Assembly (NCBI GenBank): GCA_024281175.1
Contig: JAMJTW010000030.1
Location: 1 to 60,148, forward strand
Length of the DNA: 60,148 nt
Source: Candidatus Thiovulum imperiosus
GTDB taxonomy: Bacteria; Campylobacterota; Campylobacteria; Campylobacterales; Thiovulaceae
Reading direction: 5' to 3'
This document shows, piece after piece, positions 34,514 to 44,000 of the stretch. The notes beneath the pieces are model-generated. The model was not told the origin of the DNA. It worked only from the letters and a program-made list of their open reading frames with translations, and did not search any database. Both the position numbers and the translations under genes were made by a program. How positions within the stretch are numbered: the stretch's first letter is position 1; the number at the start of each line of letters is the position of its first letter.

Positions 34514-37258
34514 ATGGTTAGTAAGTTGAGTATTAAGTGGAAACTTATTCTCCTTTTCTCCTTGCCTACAATTGGGCTTATATCTCTTTTAGCAATGACA
34601 AGTTTTGAAAAGAAAGCAGTTGTTAATGAGATGGATAGGCTGAATGATGCGACTCAGATGGCTTCAAAAATTAGTGCCTTGGTTCATGAGTTTCAGAAAG
34701 AGAGAGGTATGACAGCTGGTTTTCTCGGAAGCAAAGGCAGGAAATTTGGAGATAAAATAGTTGTACAAAGAAATTTAGCAGATAAGAGAATAGCAGAACT
34801 GGAAGAGTATCTAAAAGATTTAGATATGAGTGACTTTCCAGATAAAGTTAAGAAACTTCTTCAGAGTGCTTTGATAGATTTGAAAAAGTTGAGTGATGTT
34901 CGACTTAAAGTTACAAACCAGCTTATAACTAAAGGTAATGCAATTAGTTACTATACTATTATGAATAGTTGGTTTCTTGATACTATCGCTGCAATTTCAT
35001 ATATGGCAAATGATGCACAAACAATAAAACTTGTTGCAGCTTACACAAATTTTCTCTATGCCAAAGAGAGAGCTGGAATTGAGAGAGCTGTTGGAACAGC
35101 AATATTTGCTCAAGATAAATTTACAAATCAAGAGAAAGAGCGGTTTCTTCGACTTATTGTTGAACAAGATAGTTTTCTAAAAAGTTTTAGAATGTTAGCT
35201 TCTCACTCAACTCTACTTCTATATAAAATTACTATGAAAAAAGAGATTGTTGATGAGGTTCAGAGAATGAGAGACCTCATCATACACAATGAAGACGTAG
35301 GTGGTTTTGCATTAAACCCAAGAGATTGGGATAAACAGTCTACTCTCTCTTTAGATAATTTAAGAGGTGTTGAAGAGTATATAAAATCTAAATTTCCAAA
35401 AAGACTCAATAGAAATATGAGTTATATCATCTCTTTTGGAGAGTTATTACACGCAATTCAAAATGAGAGATATATGGCTGGAGATTATCTTCAAACAAAA
35501 GGAAATTTAGTTTATAGAGATATTTTTATTCAAAACAGTTCAAAACTAGACTTGGCTTTAAAAGAGGTCTCTAATATTCAAGATAGATTTGGTTCTGTTT
35601 TTGAAAATAGATATGAGAAGTTTCAAGAATTTTTAAAAAAGTTACAAACTACTAGAGATAAAATTGCTGAAATATCGATAACTGAAAAGCAGAGTAGAGA
35701 TTACTACAACTCTTTAGGACACTCTATTTTAGAGGTAATAAACTCTCTCTCTATTTTAAATAGTGGAGTAAAAACAGATTATAGACTTCTCTTAAGTTAT
35801 CATGAGATATTAAATATGAAAGAGTACTTTTCTCAAATGCAGAGAATTATTCAGAGTGCATTTAAAGAGAATAGAGCTTCAACAGAGACTCTCAATGAAA
35901 TCTCAAAAATAAATGTCCAGTTTGATAAAAATTTAGAAGAGTTTATGGTAAACGCCTATCCTCGAACAGTTACTTACTTTGAAGAGAATTTCTTAAGTCA
36001 GCAGAACTACAAAGAGGTTCTATTTATGAAGAACTCTCTTATCTCTTCTACAAAAATTGGTGGAATGGGTATCGACCCAAACTACTGGTTCTCAACAATT
36101 ACACAAAAGATAAATTTCTATAAACAAGTAGATGATTATATAGTTGAAAAGATTTTAGACCATACATTTATGACAAGTTTAGAACTTAAAGCCTCCTATA
36201 TTTTTATAAATACTATTTTCATCATCATTTTTGTAGTTTCAATAGTTATCTCTTTCTTTATATTTAAAGAACTCATGAAAGCTGTAAGAGAATTTGAGAG
36301 AGCTTCTAAAGATTTCCAAAACTTAAATACTCGACTTGATGTTACAACAACAGATGAACTTGGTGAAGCTCAGATAAATTTAAATAGATTTATTGAACTT
36401 GTTCAACACACAATTTCCGATGCAAAAGCGACAAGTAAAGATAATATACGAAGTAATGGAAAACTTGATTTAAATGTAGAGCATATTCGACACGCTATTT
36501 CCCAAATTAGTGGAACAATGATAGACCTCTCAAACAAGATGGGATATGTTAAGACAAATGTGATGATGTCTCTTACAGAAGCTGAGTCTACTCAAGATAG
36601 AATTAATAAGGCTTATGAAGACCTTGTAATTACAAAAGACTCAATTGATGAACTTGTTCAAGATATTCAACTCTCTTCTGAAAATGATTTAAAAATGGCG
36701 AAAAAACTTACAAAAACGAGTGAAGATGCCAACAATATTAAAGAGGTGATTTCAAATATTGATGATATTGCTGAACAGACAAATCTCTTGGCTCTAAATG
36801 CAGCGATTGAGGCAGCAAGAGCTGGTGAACATGGAAAAGGTTTTGCAGTTGTTGCTGATGAGGTTCGAGCTTTAGCAGAACAGACTCAAGAGTTTTTAAG
36901 TTCTATAAGTCTTACTATAAATGCTGTTGTTGATAGTGTAAATCATATTTCTCAAGAGATGAACCAGAAAACTGAATTTATTGATAGACTCTCCAGAGTT
37001 TCCAGAACAGTTGAGATTTCAACTCAAAAGAGTATCTCTCTTATGAATGACACTTTAAATTCATCTACAAGTAATATGGAGGACTCTAAAAAGTCGGCTA
37101 AAACAATTTCAGAACTTACAGATGCAATTCTTAAAGTGAACTCTTTATCTCAACAGAACCTTTACGATATAAATCAGATAAAACTTCTTTTAGAGAAAGT
37201 TGGAGAACTTACAAAAGAGTTGGATAAGAAATTGAATAAATTTGAGACGGAAGAGTAG
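34514..37258 (+). CDS. methyl-accepting chemotaxis protein with NIT domain
   Basis: 914 residues. TM1 about 10-28; a long periplasmic helical region with NIT-domain features, including [19 protein letters not shown] at ~50 and a second such segment ([16 protein letters not shown], ~317); TM2 about 562-584; HAMP; then the chemoreceptor domain with its tip [20 protein letters not shown] (~757-776). NIT domains sense nitrate or nitrite. AGGAA precedes the ATG. moeA begins at the base after its stop, so the two may be coexpressed, linking nitrate taxis to molybdenum cofactor supply. Confidence 0.9.
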   Translation: MVSKLSIKWKLILLFSLPTIGLISLLAMTSFEKKAVVNEMDRLNDATQMASKISALVHEFQKERGMTAGFLGSKGRKFGDKIVVQRNLADKRIAELEEYLKDLDMSDFPDKVKKLLQSALIDLKKLSDVRLKVTNQLITKGNAISYYTIMNSWFLDTIAAISYMANDAQTIKLVAAYTNFLYAKERAGIERAVGTAIFAQDKFTNQEKERFLRLIVEQDSFLKSFRMLASHSTLLLYKITMKKEIVDEVQRMRDLIIHNEDVGGFALNPRDWDKQSTLSLDNLRGVEEYIKSKFPKRLNRNMSYIISFGELLHAIQNERYMAGDYLQTKGNLVYRDIFIQNSSKLDLALKEVSNIQDRFGSVFENRYEKFQEFLKKLQTTRDKIAEISITEKQSRDYYNSLGHSILEVINSLSILNSGVKTDYRLLLSYHEILNMKEYFSQMQRIIQSAFKENRASTETLNEISKINVQFDKNLEEFMVNAYPRTVTYFEENFLSQQNYKEVLFMKNSLISSTKIGGMGIDPNYWFSTITQKINFYKQVDDYIVEKILDHTFMTSLELKASYIFINTIFIIIFVVSIVISFFIFKELMKAVREFERASKDFQNLNTRLDVTTTDELGEAQINLNRFIELVQHTISDAKATSKDNIRSNGKLDLNVEHIRHAISQISGTMIDLSNKMGYVKTNVMMSLTEAESTQDRINKAYEDLVITKDSIDELVQDIQLSSENDLKMAKKLTKTSEDANNIKEVISNIDDIAEQTNLLALNAAIEAARAGEHGKGFAVVADEVRALAEQTQEFLSSISLTINAVVDSVNHISQEMNQKTEFIDRLSRVSRTVEISTQKSISLMNDTLNSSTSNMEDSKKSAKTISELTDAILKVNSLSQQNLYDINQIKLLLEKVGELTKELDKKLNKFETEE

Positions 37259-38464
37259 TTGCGAAATTTCATATCATGGGTAGAGTCCCAAAAGAGATTA
37301 GAGAGTCTCAAAACTGGAATTACTTGGGAAGTAGTTCCTCTCCAAAATTCACTAAATAGATACCTTGCTGAAGATATAAAAGCTACTGAAAACTCTCCAG
37401 CATTTCCGACCTCATCACTCGATGGTTTTGCAATTCGGGCAAAAGAGCAAATTTCTGAAATTCTCATCTTTTCTAAAGACAATCCAGCAGGAAATTCTGA
37501 AATTCCAACTCTGCCAGAAGGTTTTGCAATTAAAACTTTTACAGGTTCAATTATGCCAGTTGGTTCAGATACTCTAATTCCAATAGAGAATTGTAAAGAG
37601 GAGAATGGAAAGTTAGAGATAGAAACTCCTGTTTCTATTGGAAATGGGGTTCGTCCAGTTGGAGAAGTGTACAAATCTGGAGAGGTAGTTTTAAAAAGAG
37701 GAACTAAAATTGGATTTGCTGAAATAGGAGTTATGGCGGAACTTGGGGTTGTCTCTCTAAAAGTTGCTAAGAGGCCAAGAGTCTCTATTTTGGCTACGGG
37801 TAGTGAAATTCTTAGTCTTGGTGAACCTCGAACTTCACCATCTCAAATTAGAAGTTCAAATAACTATACACTGGAAGCATTGGTTTCAAAATATGGTGGA
37901 GAGGCTATCCAACTCGGAACTGTTGGAGACTCCAAAGAGAAAATTTTAGAGGCGATGAGGTCTGCAGATAGTGATTTCTTGGTTACAACTGGTGGAGTCT
38001 CTGTTGGAGATTACGATTTTGTTACAGATGTTGTAAAAGAGTTGGGGTTTGAACTTCTCTTTCATGGTGTAAAAATTAAACCTGGACAACACATTTTAGT
38101 TGCAAAAAAAGAGAACCAGATACTGTTAGCACTACCAGGATTTGCCTACTCTTCAACTGTAACAGCAATACTATATCTTCTACCACTACTTCGATACCGT
38201 TTAGGATTACCTTTTGAAACTGAGTTTGTAAAAGCAAAACTTGAAGAAGATTTCTTTAAGAGGTCGAAAAAGACAGAGTTTACAACTTGTAATTTAAGAT
38301 TTGAGAATAGCGAACTTCTTGTAAATTTTAGAGATAAGAAAATTGGAACTTCTGCAATTCTTACAAATATGTTGAATTCAGCTTCTCTACTATACTCACC
38401 TGAAGATAGTGGAAATGCAAAACAAGGCGATATTGTAGAAGTGCTAAAGTGGACTCCTTTCTAA
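37259..38464 (+). CDS. moeA: molybdopterin molybdenumtransferase
   Basis: Inserts molybdate into adenylylated molybdopterin, the last general step of Mo cofactor synthesis. 401 residues from a TTG start immediately after the chemoreceptor stop. Conserved parts: TSSLDGFAIRA (~47), SILATGSEIL (~175), RSSNNYTL, and TTGGVSVGDYDF (~240). The usual GLPGNPVS loop appears as ALPGFAYSS. The cofactor would serve the nitrate reductase at 53.7-55.6 kb. The Crp/Fnr gene starts before its stop (16-bp overlap). Confidence 0.93.
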   Translation: MRNFISWVESQKRLESLKTGITWEVVPLQNSLNRYLAEDIKATENSPAFPTSSLDGFAIRAKEQISEILIFSKDNPAGNSEIPTLPEGFAIKTFTGSIMPVGSDTLIPIENCKEENGKLEIETPVSIGNGVRPVGEVYKSGEVVLKRGTKIGFAEIGVMAELGVVSLKVAKRPRVSILATGSEILSLGEPRTSPSQIRSSNNYTLEALVSKYGGEAIQLGTVGDSKEKILEAMRSADSDFLVTTGGVSVGDYDFVTDVVKELGFELLFHGVKIKPGQHILVAKKENQILLALPGFAYSSTVTAILYLLPLLRYRLGLPFETEFVKAKLEEDFFKRSKKTEFTTCNLRFENSELLVNFRDKKIGTSAILTNMLNSASLLYSPEDSGNAKQGDIVEVLKWTPF

Positions 38465-39057
38465 AATATAAAACTTTCATAGAAAAATATATCAAATTGA
38501 GTAGAGTCGAATGGACTCTATTCAAGTCAAAACTCTCTTTGCGAAAATTTTCTAAAGGTGAAATTGTGATTTCTCAAGGAGAAATTTGCAAAGAGCTTCT
38601 TTTTATAAATAGTGGTTTAGCTAGAGGCTATATTTTAGGCGTAGATGGGAAAGACCGCACTTGGAGTATCTATTTCAACGATAAAAATTCTAATATGACA
38701 AATCTCTTTTTAGTAGAGTATGATAGTTTTCTACACCAAAAACCATCTTCAATTTCTATTGAAATTTTAGAAGAGAGTGAAGTTATTGTCTCTAAATTTG
38801 AGGATATTCAAACTCTCTACAATTTAAAAAAAGGAGAGAGGTTTGGAAGATATATGGCAGAAGAGGCTTATAGCTTTCTGCACAATATGATATTAGATAG
38901 ACAGACAAAAAGTGCAAAAGAGCGATTTGAAATTTTCATGGTAGAGACACCCCACCTTTTAGAGAAAGTGCCTCAATATCATATTGCTACCTATCTTGGA
39001 ATTACTCCACAGCACCTTAGTAGATTAAAATCTTTAAATTCCCATTTGACTATTTAG
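38449..39057 (+). CDS. Crp/Fnr-family transcription regulator
   Basis: 202 residues from a GTG start inside the end of moeA. An N-terminal cyclic-nucleotide-binding-like beta roll (KFSKGEIVISQGEICKELLF, about 30-50), a long dimer helix and a short C-terminal helix-turn-helix (QYHIATYLGITPQHLSRLKS, ~178-197). No Cys cluster for an Fnr-type iron-sulfur centre is present, so it is not a classical oxygen sensor. Coupling with moeA suggests control of molybdenum- or nitrogen-oxide-related genes. Its 3' end overlaps the convergent TolC-like gene by 24 bp. Confidence 0.85.
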   Translation: MDSFLKYKTFIEKYIKLSRVEWTLFKSKLSLRKFSKGEIVISQGEICKELLFINSGLARGYILGVDGKDRTWSIYFNDKNSNMTNLFLVEYDSFLHQKPSSISIEILEESEVIVSKFEDIQTLYNLKKGERFGRYMAEEAYSFLHNMILDRQTKSAKERFEIFMVETPHLLEKVPQYHIATYLGITPQHLSRLKSLNSHLTI

Positions 39058-40365
39058 CTCTTCTCTTAAAAGCAGGTAATTTAGTTTATATTGCAACACT
39101 TTTTTCTTAATATCGAGAGTATAAATCTCTCTCTGATTTAAAATAAAAAGAGAACTGCTACCGAGAACATATTTTCTATTTTCAGCATTTTCCAATTTCT
39201 GAACAAGAGAGACTTCTTCTTCAGCATTTTCAATATTTTTTCTCAAAATTTCTAAAGAGTTCATCAAATTTCGTAGAGCAGTTGTAATTTCAAAAGTTTT
39301 CCTCTCAACTAACTCATCTATATTTCTCAAACTCTGAAGATACTCTCCAACTTTTGAGTTGTATTTACTTCTTTCAAAAGGAAATTCCATATCAAAAGAG
39401 AATTTAAACCCATTACCATATTTTAAATCGTGTACACCGTAAAGAGTCAAATTCATATTTGGATATTTTAATCTATTTACATCTATCTTCTCTAAATATA
39501 TCTTCTCTTTCTCAAGTTCCAACATTTTTATATCTGGTCTATTTGATTTTGCAGTTCTCAAAACCTCATCAAAATTGAACTCTTTAAACTCTATCTTTAA
39601 AGAATCTTCTAAAAAATATCTGTATTGAAATTTCTCTTTTGTGATTCCAAGATACTTCACAAAACTTACTAAACTGTTTTTAAAACTTGCTGTGGCTACA
39701 AAGAATCTCTGCTCTCGATTTATTATCTGCTGTTTTGCTTCAAGTAGAGAGAGTTGTGGTAAAAGACCAGAAGATACTCTTTTCTCTATAAAACTCTTTC
39801 TATTTTGAGCTTTTACTAGAAGCTGTTTTTCAAAATCTAAAACCATTTTGTTATACAGCATTGTGTAATAGGATTTGAGAACTTCCAGATAGAAAATACG
39901 AAAACTATTTTTAGAACCGTGTATATCTCTTCTATGTTCTATTTTAGCAACTTCAAGAGCTGTTTTATAAGAGTTTGTTCCATTTACAAGTTCAAAAATT
40001 GGCAACTTTACACCAATCATCGCTTCACCATCTTTACCAGTTTTAATGTTGTTATACTCTTGAGTCCCTTCTGCATTTCTATATCCAGTAAAAAGTTCAA
40101 TTCCACTCTCTATCTTCTTCTTTAAAAAGATTTCATGGTAATCTCCTGTTGTTGCTGGATACTCTTTATTGTCATATTTTCCAGTTATCTTTGTATCAAA
40201 AGCACTTTCAAAATATTCAATTTTCTCTTTTGCAACTCTCTCTCTATTGTAAAGAGTTGAGAAAAAAGGGTTCTTCTCATTTAGATATTGAGATATATGT
40301 TCAGGTGTAAAAAGTTCAGCTCCCTCTAAAAAAGAGAGTGTGAGAAAGAGAATTCTAAATTTCAT
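39034..40365 (-). CDS. TolC-family outer-membrane efflux/secretion protein
   Basis: 443 residues with a signal peptide (about 1-16) and the long heptad-rich helices of the TolC fold (e.g. KIEHRRDIHGSKNSF, LLVKAQNRKSFIEKRVSSG, SLLEAKQQI). TolC trimers form an outer-membrane and periplasmic tunnel for pumps or type I secretion. No inner-membrane pump or adaptor gene is adjacent; instead it follows and overlaps (11 bp) a phosphohexomutase gene, hinting at an envelope-polysaccharide role or plain operon packing. Sequence identity to characterised members appears low. Confidence 0.78.
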   Translation of the reverse strand: MKFRILFLTLSFLEGAELFTPEHISQYLNEKNPFFSTLYNRERVAKEKIEYFESAFDTKITGKYDNKEYPATTGDYHEIFLKKKIESGIELFTGYRNAEGTQEYNNIKTGKDGEAMIGVKLPIFELVNGTNSYKTALEVAKIEHRRDIHGSKNSFRIFYLEVLKSYYTMLYNKMVLDFEKQLLVKAQNRKSFIEKRVSSGLLPQLSLLEAKQQIINREQRFFVATASFKNSLVSFVKYLGITKEKFQYRYFLEDSLKIEFKEFNFDEVLRTAKSNRPDIKMLELEKEKIYLEKIDVNRLKYPNMNLTLYGVHDLKYGNGFKFSFDMEFPFERSKYNSKVGEYLQSLRNIDELVERKTFEITTALRNLMNSLEILRKNIENAEEEVSLVQKLENAENRKYVLGSSSLFILNQREIYTLDIKKKVLQYKLNYLLLREELNSQMGI

Positions 40366-41716
40366 CTAAAAGTTTCTGCATACTACTCATATATAAATCT
40401 AGCTCATTTTGGTCAGCTGTTGTCTCAAATCTAGTTACCAAAACTGGTGTTGTATTACTAGCTCTAACTAATCCCCAACCATTTTTGAAAACAACTCTAA
40501 CACCATCAACGCCTATAATTTCACGAATTTCTGGAAACTCTGCTGGAGGATTTTGAAGTTTCATTTTCAACTTCTCTATGATTTCAAACTTCTTCTCTTC
40601 AGTTGTCTTGATTTTTATCTCATCAGTAGATAGTGTTTGTGGTAGTTTAGCAACCTCATCATCTAAATCTATACCACTTTTTATAAGTTCTAAAACTCTT
40701 AAAGTTGTATAGATGGCATCATCAAAACCGAAGTATCTATCGTTGAAAAAGATATGTCCACTAACTTCAGCAGCAAGGTCAGCGTCTGTTTCCCGAATTT
40801 TCACTTTCAGATTACTATGTCCAGTTTTATACATGATAGCTTTTCCAATTTTATTTATCTCATCATACATAACTTGGGAACATTTAACTTCACCAATGAT
40901 AGTTGGATTTTCCATCTGCTTTGCAAAAATTGTAGCAAGAGTATCTCCCTTGATTGTATTCTTCTGAGTGAAAATAGCAATTCTGTCACCATCTCCATCA
41001 TAAGCAAAACCTATACCATATTTTCCAGTTCCCAACTCTTTTCTAATTTCGATGAGGTTCTCCTCTTCTGTTGGGTCAGGGTGGTGATTTGGAAAAGTTC
41101 CGTCTGGTTCTGTAAAAAGACCTTTTGCTTCTATTCCCAGTCTTTTGAAAACCTCATCAACTACAACTCCAGCAACACCATTTCCAACATCATAAACTAT
41201 ACTCTTCATTCCTCTCAAATTTGAAAATTGCTCCACAAGATAGTTTATGTAAATCTCTTTTGCAGAAATGTGCTTTACAAAAGGTGGTATATTCCCCATT
41301 GGCTTATCTAAATCTTTCAAAACATCTTCACCAAGTTTGTAGATATCATCTCCAAAAAATGGCTTCTTATCTATTGTGATTTTTAGACCATTATATTCTG
41401 GTGGATTGTGAGAACCTGTTATCATAATTGAAGCATTTGGAATATCTTCATTAAAACTGACATAGTTGGAAAAGTAGTTGTTTGGAGTTGGAACAAGTCC
41501 CATATTTAAAATTTTTAAATTGGAAGTTGCCAATCCCTGAACAAGAAACTTGAAAATATCTGGAGAGTGAATTCTAGCATCATATCCGATAGCAACGATA
41601 TTACCAACTTTAGAAATTCTATCTCCAAGATGAACACCTATCCAATATAAACTCTCTCTATTTAACTCTACTTCAAAAATACCTCTAATATCATACTCTC
41701 TAAAAATTGTTTTCAT
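40355..41716 (-). CDS. phosphomannomutase/phosphoglucomutase
   Basis: 453 residues. Moves phosphate between C1 and C6 of hexoses to provide sugar-1-phosphates for polysaccharides. REYDIRGIF at the N-terminus, phosphoserine loop MITGSHNPPEYNGLK (~105), metal site FAYDGDGDRIAIF (~242), substrate loop AEVSGHIFF (~320) and phosphate-binding RASNTTPVLVTRFE (~425). Similar to AlgC/ManB enzymes. It could feed both lipopolysaccharide and the glucan cluster at 5-13 kb, although not linked to it. Confidence 0.93.
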   Translation of the reverse strand: MKTIFREYDIRGIFEVELNRESLYWIGVHLGDRISKVGNIVAIGYDARIHSPDIFKFLVQGLATSNLKILNMGLVPTPNNYFSNYVSFNEDIPNASIMITGSHNPPEYNGLKITIDKKPFFGDDIYKLGEDVLKDLDKPMGNIPPFVKHISAKEIYINYLVEQFSNLRGMKSIVYDVGNGVAGVVVDEVFKRLGIEAKGLFTEPDGTFPNHHPDPTEEENLIEIRKELGTGKYGIGFAYDGDGDRIAIFTQKNTIKGDTLATIFAKQMENPTIIGEVKCSQVMYDEINKIGKAIMYKTGHSNLKVKIRETDADLAAEVSGHIFFNDRYFGFDDAIYTTLRVLELIKSGIDLDDEVAKLPQTLSTDEIKIKTTEEKKFEIIEKLKMKLQNPPAEFPEIREIIGVDGVRVVFKNGWGLVRASNTTPVLVTRFETTADQNELDLYMSSMQKLLDEI

Positions 41717-41773
41717 AATCTAAACTTTTTAAAAATTATATAGTTTATAGAGGATTTTCAAACTAAAAAAATT

Positions 41774-42544
41774 TTAGAGTCTCACTAAATTTAGCAAACT
41801 CTGGAATTTACTTTCAAAATAGTGAGGTTGAGTTTCCAGCTGATTGTGAGGTGAAATCAAATTCTTTCCAAACTCTAAACCCTTTTCAGTTAGAGATTTG
41901 AAACTCTTCTCTCCACTTTTAGATTTTCGAGTTTTGATTTGTAGAATTCCATTTGAAATTAGAATTTGATTTAGTTTTTTTGCTGAAATTCCAACTTTGA
42001 ATTTTTTCAAAAGATGTGAAAGTGAATAGGTGTGTTGTTCATCAGAATAGTCTGGAAGATAAGATGTCTCAAGTCCTATCTTTTTGTAGAGTGTTTTTGT
42101 CATTAAGATTTTTGAGGCTTCATTTACATTTAAAATTCGTATAGAAGTTTCAAGACCTAAAAGTTCGGTTTGAACTTTTTCATAGTTTTCTGAAAAGTGT
42201 GGTTTTCCATTTTGTAAAAGTTCTCTCATTTTAAAAAACTCTTTCACAAGAACTTTTTTAAAATTTTTCACAGTTTCACTATTCCGCAAATATGTCATAA
42301 GTAAAGTTGCTTGAGCTTCATTTAAAAAGTATATTTTTGTTTCATTTTCCGCACCCACCGAGTTTTTTACAGTGGCGATTTTAAATCGCAACTGTCCAAA
42401 TTCTTCAAGATCATACTTATTTTTAGTAATTAAATCTAAAATAGATTTAGGTTTATTTTCTGTTTGCTCTGCGATTTTTATGTGAGAAATTCGTAATTCG
42501 TTTTCAAGTAGTTCAATTAAATTTGTGTTATGATTTTGCATCAT
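41774..42544 (-). CDS. Rha-like antirepressor, tandem copy 1
   Basis: About 256 residues. ATG 42544 is chosen, since GGAG lies five bases upstream, whereas the first ATG (42559) has no ribosome site and nearly touches the palindrome. The N-terminal ~110 residues look like the phage regulatory Rha domain (ISHIKIAEQTENKPKSIL; YFLNEAQATLLMTYLRNSET; FKKVLVKEFFKMRELL). The C-terminal 150 residues are almost identical to copy 2 (DYSDEQHTYSLSHLLKKFKV). It is the last gene of two tandem regulator/antirepressor modules. Confidence 0.8.
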   Translation of the reverse strand: MMQNHNTNLIELLENELRISHIKIAEQTENKPKSILDLITKNKYDLEEFGQLRFKIATVKNSVGAENETKIYFLNEAQATLLMTYLRNSETVKNFKKVLVKEFFKMRELLQNGKPHFSENYEKVQTELLGLETSIRILNVNEASKILMTKTLYKKIGLETSYLPDYSDEQHTYSLSHLLKKFKVGISAKKLNQILISNGILQIKTRKSKSGEKSFKSLTEKGLEFGKNLISPHNQLETQPHYFESKFQSLLNLVRL

Positions 42545-42567
42545 TGATACTCCAGTCATTTACAAAA

Positions 42568-42583
42568 AGAGATGGCAGTCTCT
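42568..42583. promoter_or_regulatory. candidate operator (module 1), AGAGATGGCAGTCTCT
   Basis: 16-bp palindrome with six of eight pairs matched, 14 bp downstream of a minus-strand TATAAT box (42598-42603) and just before antirepressor copy 1. The same spacing is seen in module 2. Compared with the module 2 site, two arm bases change in a compensating way (A-T to G-C). Confidence 0.6.
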
Positions 42584-42627
42584 AAATGGTTGGAGTCATT
42601 ATAACATTACAATTTGCAAAAAAGCAA

Positions 42628-42831
42628 TTATTTTACACTTATACTCAAGTTGTCAAGTATTTTAGTTCTTTTGTATGCTTCTATATATAATTTTACAAGT
42701 TTAGGAGTTTTTAACTCTCCTTGAACCCATCTAGTTATTGTGTAAACACTTTTATCAATATGTTCAGCAAACTCTTTTTGAGTCATTCCAATACTTTTAA
42801 GTTCTGATTTTAAATCAAACTTCTCTTCCAA
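42628..42831 (-). CDS. XRE-type HTH repressor, tandem copy 1
   Basis: 67 residues. An XRE helix-turn-helix: GMTQKEFAEHIDKSVYTITR at 15-34. The first 23 residues are identical to copy 2 (43735-43932), while the recognition helix and everything after it differ. It starts 32 bp after antirepressor copy 2 and lies upstream of antirepressor copy 1, with the promoter/operator between them. I infer that it represses that promoter. Confidence 0.85.
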   Translation of the reverse strand: MEEKFDLKSELKSIGMTQKEFAEHIDKSVYTITRWVQGELKTPKLVKLYIEAYKRTKILDNLSISVK

Positions 42832-42863
42832 ATCTCCCTCTTTTCTTTTGATTTTAGCAGAAT

Positions 42864-43634
42864 TTAGAGTTTCACCAAATCTAGTAAGTTCCTAAATTTT
42901 ATTTCAAAATAGTGAGGTTGAGTTTCCAGCTGATTGTGAGGTGAAATCAAATTCTTTCCAAACTCTAAACCCTTTTCAGTTAGAGATTTGAAACTCTTCT
43001 CTCCACTTTTAGATTTTCGAGTTTTGATTTCAAGAATTCCATTTGAAATTAGAATCTGATTTAGTTTTTTTGCTGAAATTGGTACTTTGAATTTTTTCAA
43101 AAGATGGGAAAGTGAATAGGTGTGTTGCTCATCAGAATAGTCTGGAAGATAAGATGTCTCAAGTCCTATCTTTTTGTAAAGTGTTTTTGTCATCAAAATC
43201 TTTGAGGCTTCATTTACATTTAAAATCCGAATAGAAGTTTCAAGACCTAAAAGTTCGGTTTGAACTTTTTCATAGTTTTCTGAAAAGCTTGGTCTTCCAT
43301 TTTGCAAAAGCTCTCTCATTTTAAAAAACTCTTTGACAAGACGGATTTTAAATTGCTTAACAATTTCATTGTTTCGCATGAAAGTTAAAAGTAGAGTTGT
43401 TTGAGGTTCATTAAGATAGAAAGTTTTTTCTTCATTGACTTTGTTTTTGCTATTTTTAATAGCCTCGATTTCAAATCGAACCATTCCAAGTTCTTCTAAA
43501 ACTACGATATTGTCGGTAATTAGCTTCTGAACAGATAAAACCTTATTTTCAGTTTGCTCTGCAATAACTCTGTGAGAAACAACAAGTTCATTATTTCTGT
43601 TTTCTACAAGAGTTGTGTTAAAATCAAAGTTCAA
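42864..43634 (-). CDS. Rha-like antirepressor, tandem copy 2
   Basis: 256 residues from TTG 43634, with GGAGA eight bases upstream. Same layout as copy 1: a Rha-type N-terminal domain that differs clearly from copy 1 (VVSHRVIAEQTENKVLSV; TFYLNEPQTTLLLTFMRN) and a nearly identical C-terminal 150 residues. The 3' half is also nearly identical at the DNA level to 41774-42250. The function is inferred from phage antirepressors. Confidence 0.8.
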   Translation of the reverse strand: MNFDFNTTLVENRNNELVVSHRVIAEQTENKVLSVQKLITDNIVVLEELGMVRFEIEAIKNSKNKVNEEKTFYLNEPQTTLLLTFMRNNEIVKQFKIRLVKEFFKMRELLQNGRPSFSENYEKVQTELLGLETSIRILNVNEASKILMTKTLYKKIGLETSYLPDYSDEQHTYSLSHLLKKFKVPISAKKLNQILISNGILEIKTRKSKSGEKSFKSLTEKGLEFGKNLISPHNQLETQPHYFEIKFRNLLDLVKL

Positions 43635-43662
43635 GATAATTTCTCCAATTAAGTTTTCAAAT

Positions 43663-43678
43663 AGAAATTGCAGTTTCT
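43663..43678. promoter_or_regulatory. candidate operator (module 2), AGAAATTGCAGTTTCT
   Basis: 16-bp palindrome with seven of eight pairs matched (and a further flanking T/A pair), 14 bp downstream of a minus-strand TATAGT box (43693-43698), 29 bp before antirepressor copy 2. It shares AGA-AT-GCAGT-TCT positions with the module 1 site. Confidence 0.65.
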
Positions 43679-43734
43679 ACTTGATTGGAGATACTATACA
43701 TTAATTAATTTAAAAAATACATTAAAGCTGTTTT

Positions 43735-43932
43735 TTACTTTACTAAAAGTTCATTTAATGCTTGTGATTTTTTGTAATATTTAATAAGAAGTTTTACCCA
43801 TGTCGGAGTTGGTAAATTACCTCTTACCCACTTACCAACAGAATTCACATGAACATCTGTAAATTCAGCAAACTCTTTTTGAGTCATTCCAATACTTTTA
43901 AGTTCTGATTTTAAATCAAACTTCTCTTCCAA
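43735..43932 (-). CDS. XRE-type HTH repressor, tandem copy 2
   Basis: 65 residues; GMTQKEFAEFTDVHVNSVGK at 15-34 is the helix-turn-helix. N-terminal 23 residues and the DNA upstream match copy 1. It is divergent from the small gene at 44001 and 100 bp upstream of antirepressor copy 2. Probably a repressor with a different DNA preference from copy 1. Confidence 0.85.
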   Translation of the reverse strand: MEEKFDLKSELKSIGMTQKEFAEFTDVHVNSVGKWVRGNLPTPTWVKLLIKYYKKSQALNELLVK

Positions 43933-44000
43933 ATCTCCCTCTTTTCTTTTGATTTTAGCAAAAGTTATAATAAAATCATTAAAAAAATAAGATTTATTTT

